64,000 nucleotides of DNA. It comes from Candidatus Abyssobacteria bacterium SURF_5. GTDB lineage: Bacteria > Abyssobacteria > SURF-5. The stretch covers positions 56,322-120,321 of the forward strand of contig QZKU01000053.1 in the NCBI GenBank assembly GCA_003598085.1, read 5' to 3'. A model generated the notes under the pieces. That model saw only the letters and a program-made list of their open reading frames with translations, made no database searches and was not told the DNA's origin. Each line of letters opens with the position of its first letter. The first letter of the stretch is position 1. Shown here one piece after another: positions 17,437 to 26,270 of the stretch. Position numbers and translations under genes: made by a program.

Positions 17437-20400
17437 GTAACGAAGGCGCTCACAAAAAATCCGATCGGCCGCAGCCCTCGGTCCTCAGCAAAATCGTCGA
17501 GACGTTCATCGATTCGAACTTCTCGCTCATCCTGATTATTGTTTCCCTCGTCCTCGGAGTCGCCGCGCTGCTGGTGACGCCGCGCGAGGAAGACCCGCAG
17601 ATCGTCGTTCCGCTTGCCGATGTATACGTTCAGTTCCCGGGCGCAAGCGCGGAGGAGGTCGAGCAGCTTGTTTCGACCCGGTTGGAGAAATTACTGTGGC
17701 AAATAGACGGAGTCGAATACGTCTATTCGATGTCCCAGGACGATATGGCAGTAATGACCGTCCGCTTCTTCGTCGGCGAGGATCGCGAAGACAGCCTCAT
17801 CAAGCTCTACAACAAAATCCAGCAGAATGTCGATCTCGTGCCGCCGGGCGTAACCGGATGGGTGGTTAAGCCCGTCGAGATCGACGATGTCCCCATCGTC
17901 ATGCTCGCCTTTTACGGGGCCGAAGCCTCCTCTCACGATCTGCGCCGGGTCGCCGAAGAGGTTATCGACCGGCTCCAGGCGGTTGAGGATTCCGCGCGCA
18001 CCTACACTGTGGGAGGAATGGAGCGGCAGATCAGGGTGCATCTGAACCCCGGCAAGCTGGCCGCGCGTAACCTCACCCCGCTCGAAGTCGCCGGCGCGCT
18101 GAAAGCCGCAAACGTAACGCTCGCGGCCGGCTCGTTCGCCCAGGATAACGAAGAGCGGCTCGTGCGCGGCGGTATCTTCCTGAATTCGGTCGAAGACGTG
18201 CGCGAGCTCGTGGTCGGAGCGCATGAGGGACGCCCCGTGTATCTGCAAGACGTGGCGCAGATAAGCGACGGGGCCGCCCAGCCGGATTTCTACACGCGCA
18301 TCGGATTCGGCCCCGCCGCCAAATTCAAGAACGTGCCGGAAGAGTTCAGGTCGGCCTCCACACTGCCGGCGGTTACCCTGGCTGTTGCGAAGAAACGGGG
18401 AACCAATGCGGTCTGGGTCGCCGACGAAGTCCTGCAGCAGATCGAGTCAATGAAAGGCAATGTCATTCCCGACGACGTGCGCGTACTGGTCACCCGCAAT
18501 TACGGCGAGACGGCAAACGATAAAGTGAACGAACTGGTCGAGGGACTCGCGGTTGCGATTATCATCGTGATCGCTCTCATCGGGCTGATGTTGGGCTGGC
18601 GCGAAGCGCTTATCATCGCGACGGCCGTGCCGATAAGCTTCTTCCTCACTCTGTTCTTCAACATGCTGTTTGGGTACACGATCAACCGGGTCACATTGTT
18701 TGCCCTGATGGTTTCGCTCGGCCTCGTCGTTGACGACCCGATCACCGACGTCGAGAATATCTACCGCTACTTCAAGATGCGTCTCTACCCGCCGAAGGAG
18801 TCGGTGCTGGTCGCAGTGAATGAAGTACGTCCGCCAATCATCATGTCCACCCTTACCATTATCGTCTCGTTTCTGCCCATGTCGTTTATCACCGGAATGA
18901 TGGGGCCCTACATGCGGCCGATGGCGCTCAATGTGCCGCTCGCGGTGCTCATGTCCACGGTGGTCGCCTTCACGATAACGCCCTGGATGTCCTACTACGT
19001 GCTCAGAGGCGACTATGGCAAGGTCGAGGAGGAACCCTTCGATATAAAGAAGAGCCGGCTTTATGCCGTCTACAGCCGCCTCATCGGACCGTTCCTCAGG
19101 TCGCGCGCGCTCAGTTGGATGTTCCTCGGAGCCGTCCTGCTGCTGTTCCTTGTCTCGGCCTCGCTCGCGGCTTTTGGACTCGTCCCGCTCAAGATGCTTC
19201 CGTTCGACAACAAGAACGAACTGCAACTGGTCCTCGATCTGCCCGAAGGCACAACTCTCGAGGAGACCGATCGCGCCGTGCGCGACTTCGAGCAATATCT
19301 GAGGGGCGTGGCCGAGGTGACCGATTTCGAGAGCTACGTCGGACTGGCCTCGCCCATGGATTTCAACGGGATGGTGCGCCACTACTACCTGCGCCGATCC
19401 CCCAATCTGGCCGACCTGCGGATCAACCTGGTCCACAAGAAAAAGCGGCAACAACAAAGCCATGACATCGGGTTGCGCCTGCGGGACGACCTGCAGAAGA
19501 TCGCCGACCGGCACGGCGCCCTCATGAAAATCGTGGAGGTGCCGCCCGGCCCTCCCGTTATCTCGACGCTCGTCGGCGAGCTCTACGCGGAACCGTGGCA
19601 TTCATACGAAGATATTATTGCGGCGGCATCGATCGTGCGCGAGCGGATGGCGCAGGAAGCAGGCGTTGTGGACGTCGACGACACGGTCGAAGCCGATCAA
19701 AGGCTTTACACATTTGTCCTCGACAAGGAGAAAGCGAGCCTTAATGGAATAAGCACGGTGCACGTCGCGCAGACGCTTCGGCTCGCGCTACAGGGAGAAG
19801 AAGCCGGCACTCTCCACGTGCCGACCGAGCGAAACCCGTTGAGAATCATCTTGAGGCTGACCAGAGCCGACCGTTCGAGCACCGAAAGCCTGAGCCGGCT
19901 GTACGTGAAAGGTACTCACGGAAACCTGGTGCAACTGAGCGAACTCGGGCGCTTCATTGAAAATGAAATCAGCAAGACAATCTATCACAAGAACTTGGAG
20001 CGCGTCTCTTACGTATTCGGCGAGATGGCCGGACGCAGCCCGACCGAAGCTATCTTCAATTTGCAGTCTCACTTCAAGAAGAACCCGTTGCCTGAAGGCC
20101 TCCGCATCGTCTGGAGTGGAGAGGGCGAATGGAAAATCACCATTCAGGTGTTTCGCGATCTCGGCATCGCCTTTGGAGCGGCGCTCATCGGCATCTACAT
20201 CCTGCTCGTTCTGCAGACCAACTCCTTCTTCATGCCGCTCATCATCATGACCGCCATCCCGCTCACCATAATCGGCATCATGCCGGGTTTCTGGCTGCTC
20301 AATGCGTTAGCGGGCGGCCAGGTCGGCGGGTACGGCACCCCCATCTTCTTTACGGCAACCGCCATGATCGGAATGATTGCGCTGGCGGGCATTGTCGTGC

Positions 20401-20684
20401 GCAATTCGATCATCCTTATAGATTTCGTCCAGAACTCGGTCGCGGCAGGCATGCCGCTCCGCGAGGCTCTGATGGAATCGGGCGCCGTCAGGTTCCGCCC
20501 CATCCTCCTCACCGCGGGCACAACGCTTCTGGGAAACATTGTCATCACGCTCGACCCGATTTTCAGCGGACTCGCCTGGGCGATCATCTTCGGCATCTTC
20601 GCATCGACCGCCTTCACGCTCCTCGTGATCCCGATCGTCTATAATCTCGTCTATTCCCGGCGCACGATCCGGCAGAAGGAATGA
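17433..20684 (+). CDS. RND (AcrB-like) efflux transporter permease
   Basis: A 1083-residue inner-membrane proton-driven exporter with the RND plan: one helix, a large periplasmic loop, a helix bundle (VVDDPITDVENIYRYF in TM4), a second loop and a second bundle ending VIPIVYNLVYSRR. TM4 keeps the DD pair of the proton relay. Overlapping start with the adaptor gene. Substrates could be drugs, metals or lipids; closest overall layout is the efflux RND permease group that uses one homotrimeric subunit. A 24-residue N-terminal cytoplasmic tail is slightly long. Confidence 0.94.
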   Translation: MSNEGAHKKSDRPQPSVLSKIVETFIDSNFSLILIIVSLVLGVAALLVTPREEDPQIVVPLADVYVQFPGASAEEVEQLVSTRLEKLLWQIDGVEYVYSMSQDDMAVMTVRFFVGEDREDSLIKLYNKIQQNVDLVPPGVTGWVVKPVEIDDVPIVMLAFYGAEASSHDLRRVAEEVIDRLQAVEDSARTYTVGGMERQIRVHLNPGKLAARNLTPLEVAGALKAANVTLAAGSFAQDNEERLVRGGIFLNSVEDVRELVVGAHEGRPVYLQDVAQISDGAAQPDFYTRIGFGPAAKFKNVPEEFRSASTLPAVTLAVAKKRGTNAVWVADEVLQQIESMKGNVIPDDVRVLVTRNYGETANDKVNELVEGLAVAIIIVIALIGLMLGWREALIIATAVPISFFLTLFFNMLFGYTINRVTLFALMVSLGLVVDDPITDVENIYRYFKMRLYPPKESVLVAVNEVRPPIIMSTLTIIVSFLPMSFITGMMGPYMRPMALNVPLAVLMSTVVAFTITPWMSYYVLRGDYGKVEEEPFDIKKSRLYAVYSRLIGPFLRSRALSWMFLGAVLLLFLVSASLAAFGLVPLKMLPFDNKNELQLVLDLPEGTTLEETDRAVRDFEQYLRGVAEVTDFESYVGLASPMDFNGMVRHYYLRRSPNLADLRINLVHKKKRQQQSHDIGLRLRDDLQKIADRHGALMKIVEVPPGPPVISTLVGELYAEPWHSYEDIIAAASIVRERMAQEAGVVDVDDTVEADQRLYTFVLDKEKASLNGISTVHVAQTLRLALQGEEAGTLHVPTERNPLRIILRLTRADRSSTESLSRLYVKGTHGNLVQLSELGRFIENEISKTIYHKNLERVSYVFGEMAGRSPTEAIFNLQSHFKKNPLPEGLRIVWSGEGEWKITIQVFRDLGIAFGAALIGIYILLVLQTNSFFMPLIIMTAIPLTIIGIMPGFWLLNALAGGQVGGYGTPIFFTATAMIGMIALAGIVVRNSIILIDFVQNSVAAGMPLREALMESGAVRFRPILLTAGTTLLGNIVITLDPIFSGLAWAIIFGIFASTAFTLLVIPIVYNLVYSRRTIRQKE

Positions 20685-20769
20685 GCGGCGAGTTGGCGGA
20701 CTGATTGCCGCGAGACGGTCTGCTCCGCCTCGCTGGCCGAAACAGCATGTGCGAATTCAGCGCCTGCAC

Positions 20770-21639
20770 TCAAACGACGTACAGAAACCGGGTGCAGTTG
20801 GGGCAGGTCATCAGTTTTTGTGACTCGCGTAGATCCTGGGCAAACGATGAAGAAAGCTGAATATTGCAACCAAGGCAGATCTCTTCCTCTACTGCGACTA
20901 CTGGTTGCCCGCCTCGCGATTTCAGACGGTCGTAATGAGCGAGCACACGCGGTGAAATGCACGAGCGCACTTGCTCGATCTTCTGGCCAAGCGCCTCGGT
21001 GTGATTGTTGTCCGCCTTGCGAAGGCTTTCGAGTCTCATCAGCCTGATCAACAGCATAAGGTCCGAATTGGTTCCCCGCATCACCTTTCCTTCAGACTCG
21101 GCTGCTGACGCCCGAGAGTTCGGGGAGACATGACTCACAAGGTTTTCGCTTGCTTCGTCAAGAACCTTATACATGCTGGTAGAATTGGTTGCCTCCATGA
21201 GCCGCTCGACCAGGTTGTCATCGAGCACCAGGCGCGAGAGAGAAGATATGAAATACAGATACTTGTGCGAATCGGAAGGCGGGTAAAGGATTAAAAATAC
21301 CAGGTGAACCGGCTTGCCGTCTATTGAACGGTATTCCATGCCCTCGCGCTTGCGCCCAACAGCGCACACCAGGCGGTCGATGACGTTTACGCGCGCATGA
21401 GGAATGGCGATGCCCAAGCCTATCCCCGTGCTGTCGAAGCTCTCGCGCTCGAGCACGCGCTCAAGAGCGTTCTCCATGTCGTCAATCTTTCCCTTTTTCT
21501 GCAGAAGGCGGGCTAATTCCTTAATGGCATGAATCTTATCGTTGCTCTTGAGGTTGGATACGATGTCTTCTTTTGAGATATATTCAGTCAGCTTCATTCG
21601 ACTTCCCAGATCACTTCCCACTTGCTCTATCTGAGGCAT
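20770..21639 (-). CDS. PTS EIIA (fructose/Ntr type) fused to a C4 zinc ribbon
   Basis: A 289-residue fusion. Residues about 16-165 are a type-2 EIIA domain with the phosphorylatable His in GIAIPHAR (H81). Residues about 195-289 form a helical linker and a C4 zinc ribbon: CLGC (255-258) and CPNC (279-282), very like the C-terminal zinc ribbon of the DUF164/zf-RING_7 proteins. EIIA domains accept phosphate from HPr; the ribbon probably binds nucleic acid or protein. AAGGAGGATCA fixes the start at 21639, and a near-consensus promoter lies upstream. No sugar permease is nearby, so a regulatory role like PtsN is more likely than transport. Confidence 0.85.
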   Translation of the reverse strand: MPQIEQVGSDLGSRMKLTEYISKEDIVSNLKSNDKIHAIKELARLLQKKGKIDDMENALERVLERESFDSTGIGLGIAIPHARVNVIDRLVCAVGRKREGMEYRSIDGKPVHLVFLILYPPSDSHKYLYFISSLSRLVLDDNLVERLMEATNSTSMYKVLDEASENLVSHVSPNSRASAAESEGKVMRGTNSDLMLLIRLMRLESLRKADNNHTEALGQKIEQVRSCISPRVLAHYDRLKSRGGQPVVAVEEEICLGCNIQLSSSFAQDLRESQKLMTCPNCTRFLYVV

Positions 21640-21674
21640 TGATCCTCCTTATCATTTTATGAATCCTCAAGGTC

Positions 21675-21704
21675 ATTATACTCATCAGTCATCTTCTGTG
21701 TCAA
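21675..21704 (-). promoter_or_regulatory. Near-consensus sigma-70 promoter of the EIIA-zinc ribbon gene
   Basis: Minus-strand TTGACA (21704-21699), 18-bp spacer, TATAAT (21680-21675); both hexamers are perfect. The start codon is 36 bases past the -10. Confidence 0.85.
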
Positions 21705-21898
21705 GGACTTACAGCCGGTCGATTTTCCTTTCAACCGGCGTGAATCGGCCTTCCCTCTCACGCGCCGCATTGTGCGCAATCAACGCCCGATTCATCATCA
21801 AAAAAAAGCGAATGGCACGGCGATGGCTCTCGGAGCGTGATGCAGCACGTCCTCCCCCTTGCAACATAAGATGCAGCCATTTTTGCCCACATTTTGAG

Positions 21899-21927
21899 TT
21901 GACTTGCCGCCTGTCTTATGTTAACAT
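21899..21927 (+). promoter_or_regulatory. Candidate promoter of the rnf operon
   Basis: TTGACT (21899-21904), 17-bp spacer, TAACAT (21922-21927). The -10 overlaps a short palindrome TTATGTTAACATAA at 21917-21930 that might bind a regulator. Confidence 0.5.
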
Positions 21928-21992
21928 AAAGTGCTATATTCATGGTGTTTCTCTCCCTTGCCTCCACTTCTTCTTAAAGGAAAGATGTTTGA

Positions 21993-23345
21993 ATGTTGAA
22001 GAGTGTTTCAAGAACGTTTCGCGGCGGGATTCACCCTCCCACCGAAAAGCAGCACACGGAAAAAAAGCCGATTGAAGTGATGCCCCCGCCCGAGCGGGTG
22101 TTTATCCCGCTGAGGCAGCACACGGGCGCGCCGGCCCGCGCAATCGTGAAGGCAGGCGACCATGTGAAGGCAGGTCAGGCGGTCGGTAAAGGCCCCGGGT
22201 TTGTTACGACAATAATGCACGCCTCGATTTCCGGAGAGGTGGTCTCAATCAAACAGAGAAATCACCCGGTATTCAGGCATTGCGAGACAATCGAGATCAA
22301 GTCTGACGGCAAAGACGAGTGGATCTTTGGGACGGCCCATCCACGCGGGCAGGCGGATCAACTTCCTCCTGAAGATATCAAGAGAATCGTCACCGAGAGC
22401 GGCATCGTGGGGCTCGGGGGAGCTGCATTTCCCACGCATGTCAAGTTGTCGCCGCCACCCGAAAAAAAGATCAGCCTCTACATCCTGAACGGAGCCGAAT
22501 GCGAGCCCTTTCTCACCGCCGACGACCGCGTCATGCAGGAACGCACTGAGGATATTGTCCTCGGATTGCGCCTGATGATGCGCGCTGTGGGCGTCGCACG
22601 CGCGATCATTGCCGTGGAGGCGAACAAGCCGGATTCGTTGAAAGTTCTTAAAGCCGCGGTATCGCGTTTCTCCGAGATCGAGGTCGTAAAACTGCAGACG
22701 AAATATCCGCAGGGCTCGGAAAAACAGTTGATCCGGGTCGTTACCGGGCGCGAAATTCCCAGGGGCGGCCTGCCGATGGACGTCGGCGTCGCTATCAATA
22801 ATGTCGGGACCGCCCTGGCCGTTGCGGAGGCCGTCTGCGATGGCAAGCCGTTGATAGAGCGAGCGTTAACCGTTACCGGCTCAGCCATAGCGCAGCCGAA
22901 AAACCTTAAAGTACGTCTCGGCGCCCTCTTCAAGGATGTGATCGAACATTGCGGCGGGTTTTCCGCTCCGCCGGTAAAGATTCTGATGGGCGGTCCGATG
23001 ATGGGCATTGCGCAATATACGACCGAGGTGCCGGTTATTAAAGGAACCTCAGGAATTGTCGCGCTGGCCGCGGAAAGCCTGAACATAGTCGAATCGCAGA
23101 CCTGCATCCGGTGCGGGCGCTGCGTGAATGCCTGTCCAATGTATCTGATTCCTTCGGTGCTTGGCATTCTCTGCGAGCGGCACAAATTCGAGGAAGCCAA
23201 AGCAATGGGACTCATGGACTGCGTCGAGTGCGGTTGCTGCACCTACGTGTGCCCCGCCGGGCGCCCCATGGTGCATATGTTCAAATTCGGGAAAATGGAG
23301 CTCTTTAAGCAAGCGCAGAAAAAACGCGAGAAAGAGGCAAAGTGA
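21993..23345 (+). CDS. rnfC: Rnf complex subunit C
   Basis: A 450-residue soluble subunit that accepts electrons for NAD reduction at the cytoplasmic face. It has the N-terminal barrel-sandwich region, an NADH/FMN-binding domain like Complex I NuoF (YILNGAECEPFLTADDR), and two 4Fe-4S motifs near the end: CIRCGRCVNACP and CVECGCCTYVCP. The start has AAAGGAAAG upstream. First gene of rnfCDGEAB. The complex couples ferredoxin oxidation with NAD reduction to Na+ or H+ export. Confidence 0.97.
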   Translation: MLKSVSRTFRGGIHPPTEKQHTEKKPIEVMPPPERVFIPLRQHTGAPARAIVKAGDHVKAGQAVGKGPGFVTTIMHASISGEVVSIKQRNHPVFRHCETIEIKSDGKDEWIFGTAHPRGQADQLPPEDIKRIVTESGIVGLGGAAFPTHVKLSPPPEKKISLYILNGAECEPFLTADDRVMQERTEDIVLGLRLMMRAVGVARAIIAVEANKPDSLKVLKAAVSRFSEIEVVKLQTKYPQGSEKQLIRVVTGREIPRGGLPMDVGVAINNVGTALAVAEAVCDGKPLIERALTVTGSAIAQPKNLKVRLGALFKDVIEHCGGFSAPPVKILMGGPMMGIAQYTTEVPVIKGTSGIVALAAESLNIVESQTCIRCGRCVNACPMYLIPSVLGILCERHKFEEAKAMGLMDCVECGCCTYVCPAGRPMVHMFKFGKMELFKQAQKKREKEAK

Positions 23346-24355
23346 CAACACTGGATCGCCAACTTGTCGTTACAACGCCGCCTCATATCCGCTCGGCTGC
23401 ATCAGTCAACCGGATCATGGCCGACGTGCACATCGCGCTTGCCCCCGTCACCATTGCGGGCGTATACCTGTTCGGATTCCGGTCGGCGGTTCTGCTGGCG
23501 GTTTCGGTCCTTGCAGCCGTCGTTACGGAAGCGGCCATCGAGAAAATCCTCAAGTGGGACGTAACGATCGGCGATTACAGCGCCGCTCTGACCGGTCTGT
23601 TTGTCGGCTTGGTGCTTCCGCCGGGAGCGCCCCTGTGGCTGGGAGCAATTGGAAGCGCCTTCTCAATCGCCGTCGCCAAGATGGCTTTCGGAGGTCTCGG
23701 AAAGAATATCTTCAATCCGGCCCTTGCGGGACGGGTGATGCTCCTTGCAGCTTGGCCGATCGCGATGACGAAGGGCTGGCTCCAACCGCTGTGGTGGCGG
23801 CAGGAGGGCTTCTCGTTCTGGACGCTTCGGGTGGCCGACCGGCTCGGCATATCAGTTGACGTTATCACTTCCGCGACTCCGCTGGCCAAAGGAGGCGCAC
23901 CCGATCCGTACACAATGATGGACCTGTTCACCGGCAGGGTTGGCGGCTGTATCGGAGAGACGTCCGCTGCCGCTCTGCTGATCGGCGGCGCTTACCTGAT
24001 TTACCGGCGGCTCATTTACTGGCAGTTGCCGGCAAGTTTCATCGCAACCACGGGAATTCTGATGTGGGCATTCGGCGGACAGCAGGGACTGTTTACGGGC
24101 GATTTCATGATGCATGTGCTGGCAGGCGGTCTTATTCTCGGAGCCTTCTTCATGGCGACAGACATGGTGACTTCTCCCATAACGATCAGGGGACAACTGA
24201 TCATGGGCATCGGGTGCGGCGCAATTACCGCACTTGTGCGGCTGAAGGGAGGGCCGCCGGAAGGCGTTTCCTATTCAATCCTCATCATGAACGCCTTTAC
24301 TCCGCTGATTGATAAATACACGGTGCCGCGCCCATTTGGAGAGAAAGTTTCGTGA
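23342..24355 (+). CDS. rnfD: Rnf complex subunit D
   Basis: A 337-residue integral membrane subunit, homologous to NqrB, with many helices. The motif for covalently bound FMN via threonine is visible as DVITSATPLA (Thr of SAT). FGGLGKNIFNPALAGRVMLL is the strongly conserved membrane loop of the family. The GTG start overlaps the rnfC stop (GTGA), and its own stop overlaps rnfG the same way. Confidence 0.96.
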   Translation: MTTLDRQLVVTTPPHIRSAASVNRIMADVHIALAPVTIAGVYLFGFRSAVLLAVSVLAAVVTEAAIEKILKWDVTIGDYSAALTGLFVGLVLPPGAPLWLGAIGSAFSIAVAKMAFGGLGKNIFNPALAGRVMLLAAWPIAMTKGWLQPLWWRQEGFSFWTLRVADRLGISVDVITSATPLAKGGAPDPYTMMDLFTGRVGGCIGETSAAALLIGGAYLIYRRLIYWQLPASFIATTGILMWAFGGQQGLFTGDFMMHVLAGGLILGAFFMATDMVTSPITIRGQLIMGIGCGAITALVRLKGGPPEGVSYSILIMNAFTPLIDKYTVPRPFGEKVS

Positions 24356-24963
24356 ACATCTATTTCCGGCTCAGCTTGTTACTGTTTCTGATCTGCGCGA
24401 TTGCCGCCGGCGCGCTGGCGATTGTGAATTCGATGACGTATCAGCAGATCATGCAAAACGAAGAAAGCAAGGAGCGCATCCTCAGAGGGAGAGCCCTCGC
24501 AGGCGCGGAAAAGGGGCCGCAGGTTGTCTTCGATGATAAACCTGTACGGATCAACGAGACCAACTACTATATCGGCCGCCTTGATGATGAGATTGTCGGC
24601 GCCACCTTCACCACGGTCACAAATCAGGGATACGGCGGCCCGATCGAGATCGTCATCGGCATGAATGACGACAGGATCACCGGCGTTATGATCAAAAGCA
24701 GCTCGGAAACGCCCGGACTGGGCGCGAACGCGAGTGCGGTAAAATACGGCGAGAGCGAGCCGTGGTTTTTGGCGCAGTTCAAAAACCTCGAGCCGGAGCA
24801 CGTTAGCCTGAAGAAAGATGATCCGGCAGGAGCAATCGACGCGATTACCGCCGCAACAATCACCTCGCGAGCCATCACGAACGCGGTCCGCGAGGAAGCG
24901 AAAGAATTTGAGAGCGTCTGGCCTCAATTGCTGGAGCAAAAGAAATATGTCAGCACGAACTGA
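24352..24963 (+). CDS. rnfG: Rnf complex subunit G
   Basis: A 203-residue subunit with one N-terminal membrane helix (residues 4-24) and a periplasmic FMN-binding domain. ETPGLGANA and DAITAATITSRA are the FMN-site motifs; the second contains the Thr that carries FMN by phosphoester bond. The usual SGAT core reads TAAT here, a variant that keeps the Thr. GTG start inside the rnfD stop codon. Confidence 0.94.
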   Translation: MNIYFRLSLLLFLICAIAAGALAIVNSMTYQQIMQNEESKERILRGRALAGAEKGPQVVFDDKPVRINETNYYIGRLDDEIVGATFTTVTNQGYGGPIEIVIGMNDDRITGVMIKSSSETPGLGANASAVKYGESEPWFLAQFKNLEPEHVSLKKDDPAGAIDAITAATITSRAITNAVREEAKEFESVWPQLLEQKKYVSTN

Positions 24964-25579
24964 GTTTCTCAAGGGCTTTTGGGAGGAAAATCCAACGTTC
25001 CGGATTATCCTCGGTATGTGTCCCACGATGGCGGTCACGACCTCGTTGATCAATGGAATCGGCATGGGACTGGCAACGCTCGGGGTTCTGCTCGGCTCGA
25101 ACGTGGCGATTTCGCTGCTGCGTAATTTCATTCCGTCACAGATTCGAATTCCAGCATTCATCGTCGTGATCGCTTCGTTTGTCACGATCATTGACTTGTT
25201 CATGCACGCGTACACACCCGCTCTCCACGCGGCGCTCGGCATTTTTATTCCGCTGATCGTCGTCAACTGCATCATCCTGGGCAGAGCCGAGGCTTTCGCC
25301 TCAAAACATGGTTTGTGGTTCTCGATTGTCGACGCGGCGGGCATGGGTTTGGGGTTCACCCTCAACCTGATAATCCTCGGAGGACTTAGGGAAATATTTG
25401 GCGCCGGACAACTGCTCGGGCGGCCGGTCGCGCCCGAATTCTTTCAGGCCCCGCTGGTGATGATTCTGCCGCCGGGCGCATTCCTGCTGGTCGGTTTCCT
25501 CATTGCGACGATGAATATCATTCGCCGCAGGGCCGAGATAAGGCGCGCCGCCGAGCGCAAAGAGATGGTGCATGCATGA
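24947..25579 (+). CDS. rnfE: Rnf complex subunit E
   Basis: A 210-residue membrane subunit with about six helices. The paired motif LGMCPTMAVTTS near residue 22 includes the conserved Cys for the intramembrane iron centre shared with RnfA; NCIILGRAEAFAS holds the second Cys. The ATG at 24947 lies inside rnfG, overlapping it by 17 bp; upstream extension in this frame would have no family support. Confidence 0.95.
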   Translation: MSARTEFLKGFWEENPTFRIILGMCPTMAVTTSLINGIGMGLATLGVLLGSNVAISLLRNFIPSQIRIPAFIVVIASFVTIIDLFMHAYTPALHAALGIFIPLIVVNCIILGRAEAFASKHGLWFSIVDAAGMGLGFTLNLIILGGLREIFGAGQLLGRPVAPEFFQAPLVMILPPGAFLLVGFLIATMNIIRRRAEIRRAAERKEMVHA

Positions 25580-25634
25580 TGAGTAGCGGCGCAGGAGAAA
25601 AGGCAATATTCCTTCGGGGATTGTGGGAGGCCGT

Positions 25635-26228
25635 ATGAACGATTTTCCCAGCATATCAACCCTGATGACAATAGCGATCGGCGCTATTTTCATCAACAAC
25701 TTCGTACTGAGCCGGTTCCTGGGCATCTGCCCGTTTATCGGGGTTTCCCGCAGCATCGCTCCTTCGGTCGGTATGGGAATGGCAGTCATTTTCGTTATGA
25801 CGCTGGCCGGATTCGTCACGTTTTATGTAAATTATCTCCTGGTTCTGGCAGGAGTGGGATTCCTGCAGACGGTAGCCTTCATTCTCGTGATAGCGGCTCT
25901 GGTGCAGTTCGTCGAGATGTTCCTGCAAAAATTCAACCCGACGCTCTACTCGGCGCTCGGCATCTATCTGCCGCTTATCACCACGAATTGCGCCGTTCTC
26001 GGCGTCGCGCTGCTGAACATAAAGGAAGGATATAGTATTATCGAGGTTCTCGTGTTCTCCTTTTCGGCTGCGATCGGCTTCGCGCTGGCGCTGGTGATCA
26101 TGGCGGGCATCCGCGAGCGACTCGAGATTACCGACGTGCCGAAGGCAATGGAAGGCGCACCGATAGCATTTATTGTCGGCGGTATCCTGTCGCTTGCTTT
26201 TATGGGTTTTTCGGGCATGAAATTCTAG
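25635..26228 (+). CDS. rnfA: Rnf complex subunit A
   Basis: A 197-residue membrane subunit, partner of RnfE, with six helices. NNFVLSRFLGICPFIGVS and TTNCAVLGVALLN carry the two Cys of the intramembrane iron-sulfur centre. GGGAGG four bases before the ATG at 25635 sets the start. A 55-bp gap follows rnfE, filled by a possible 20-codon coupling frame. Confidence 0.96.
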   Translation: MNDFPSISTLMTIAIGAIFINNFVLSRFLGICPFIGVSRSIAPSVGMGMAVIFVMTLAGFVTFYVNYLLVLAGVGFLQTVAFILVIAALVQFVEMFLQKFNPTLYSALGIYLPLITTNCAVLGVALLNIKEGYSIIEVLVFSFSAAIGFALALVIMAGIRERLEITDVPKAMEGAPIAFIVGGILSLAFMGFSGMKF

Positions 26229-26270
26229 GCCTTTACAGCGGGTATCAAACTCCGGGAGTGAGTTCAAATA

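Larger units (their letters stand above)
21640..21992. other. Divergent regulatory region between EIIA gene and rnfC
   Basis: About 350 bp with no supported gene. It contains the EIIA promoter on the minus strand and an rnf promoter candidate on the plus strand. Confidence 0.6.

Noticed and set aside
24841-24875. TAAT instead of SGAT in RnfG as loss of FMN attachment
   Set aside because: The flavin-bearing Thr is preserved and the surrounding DAI...TITSRA is normal.
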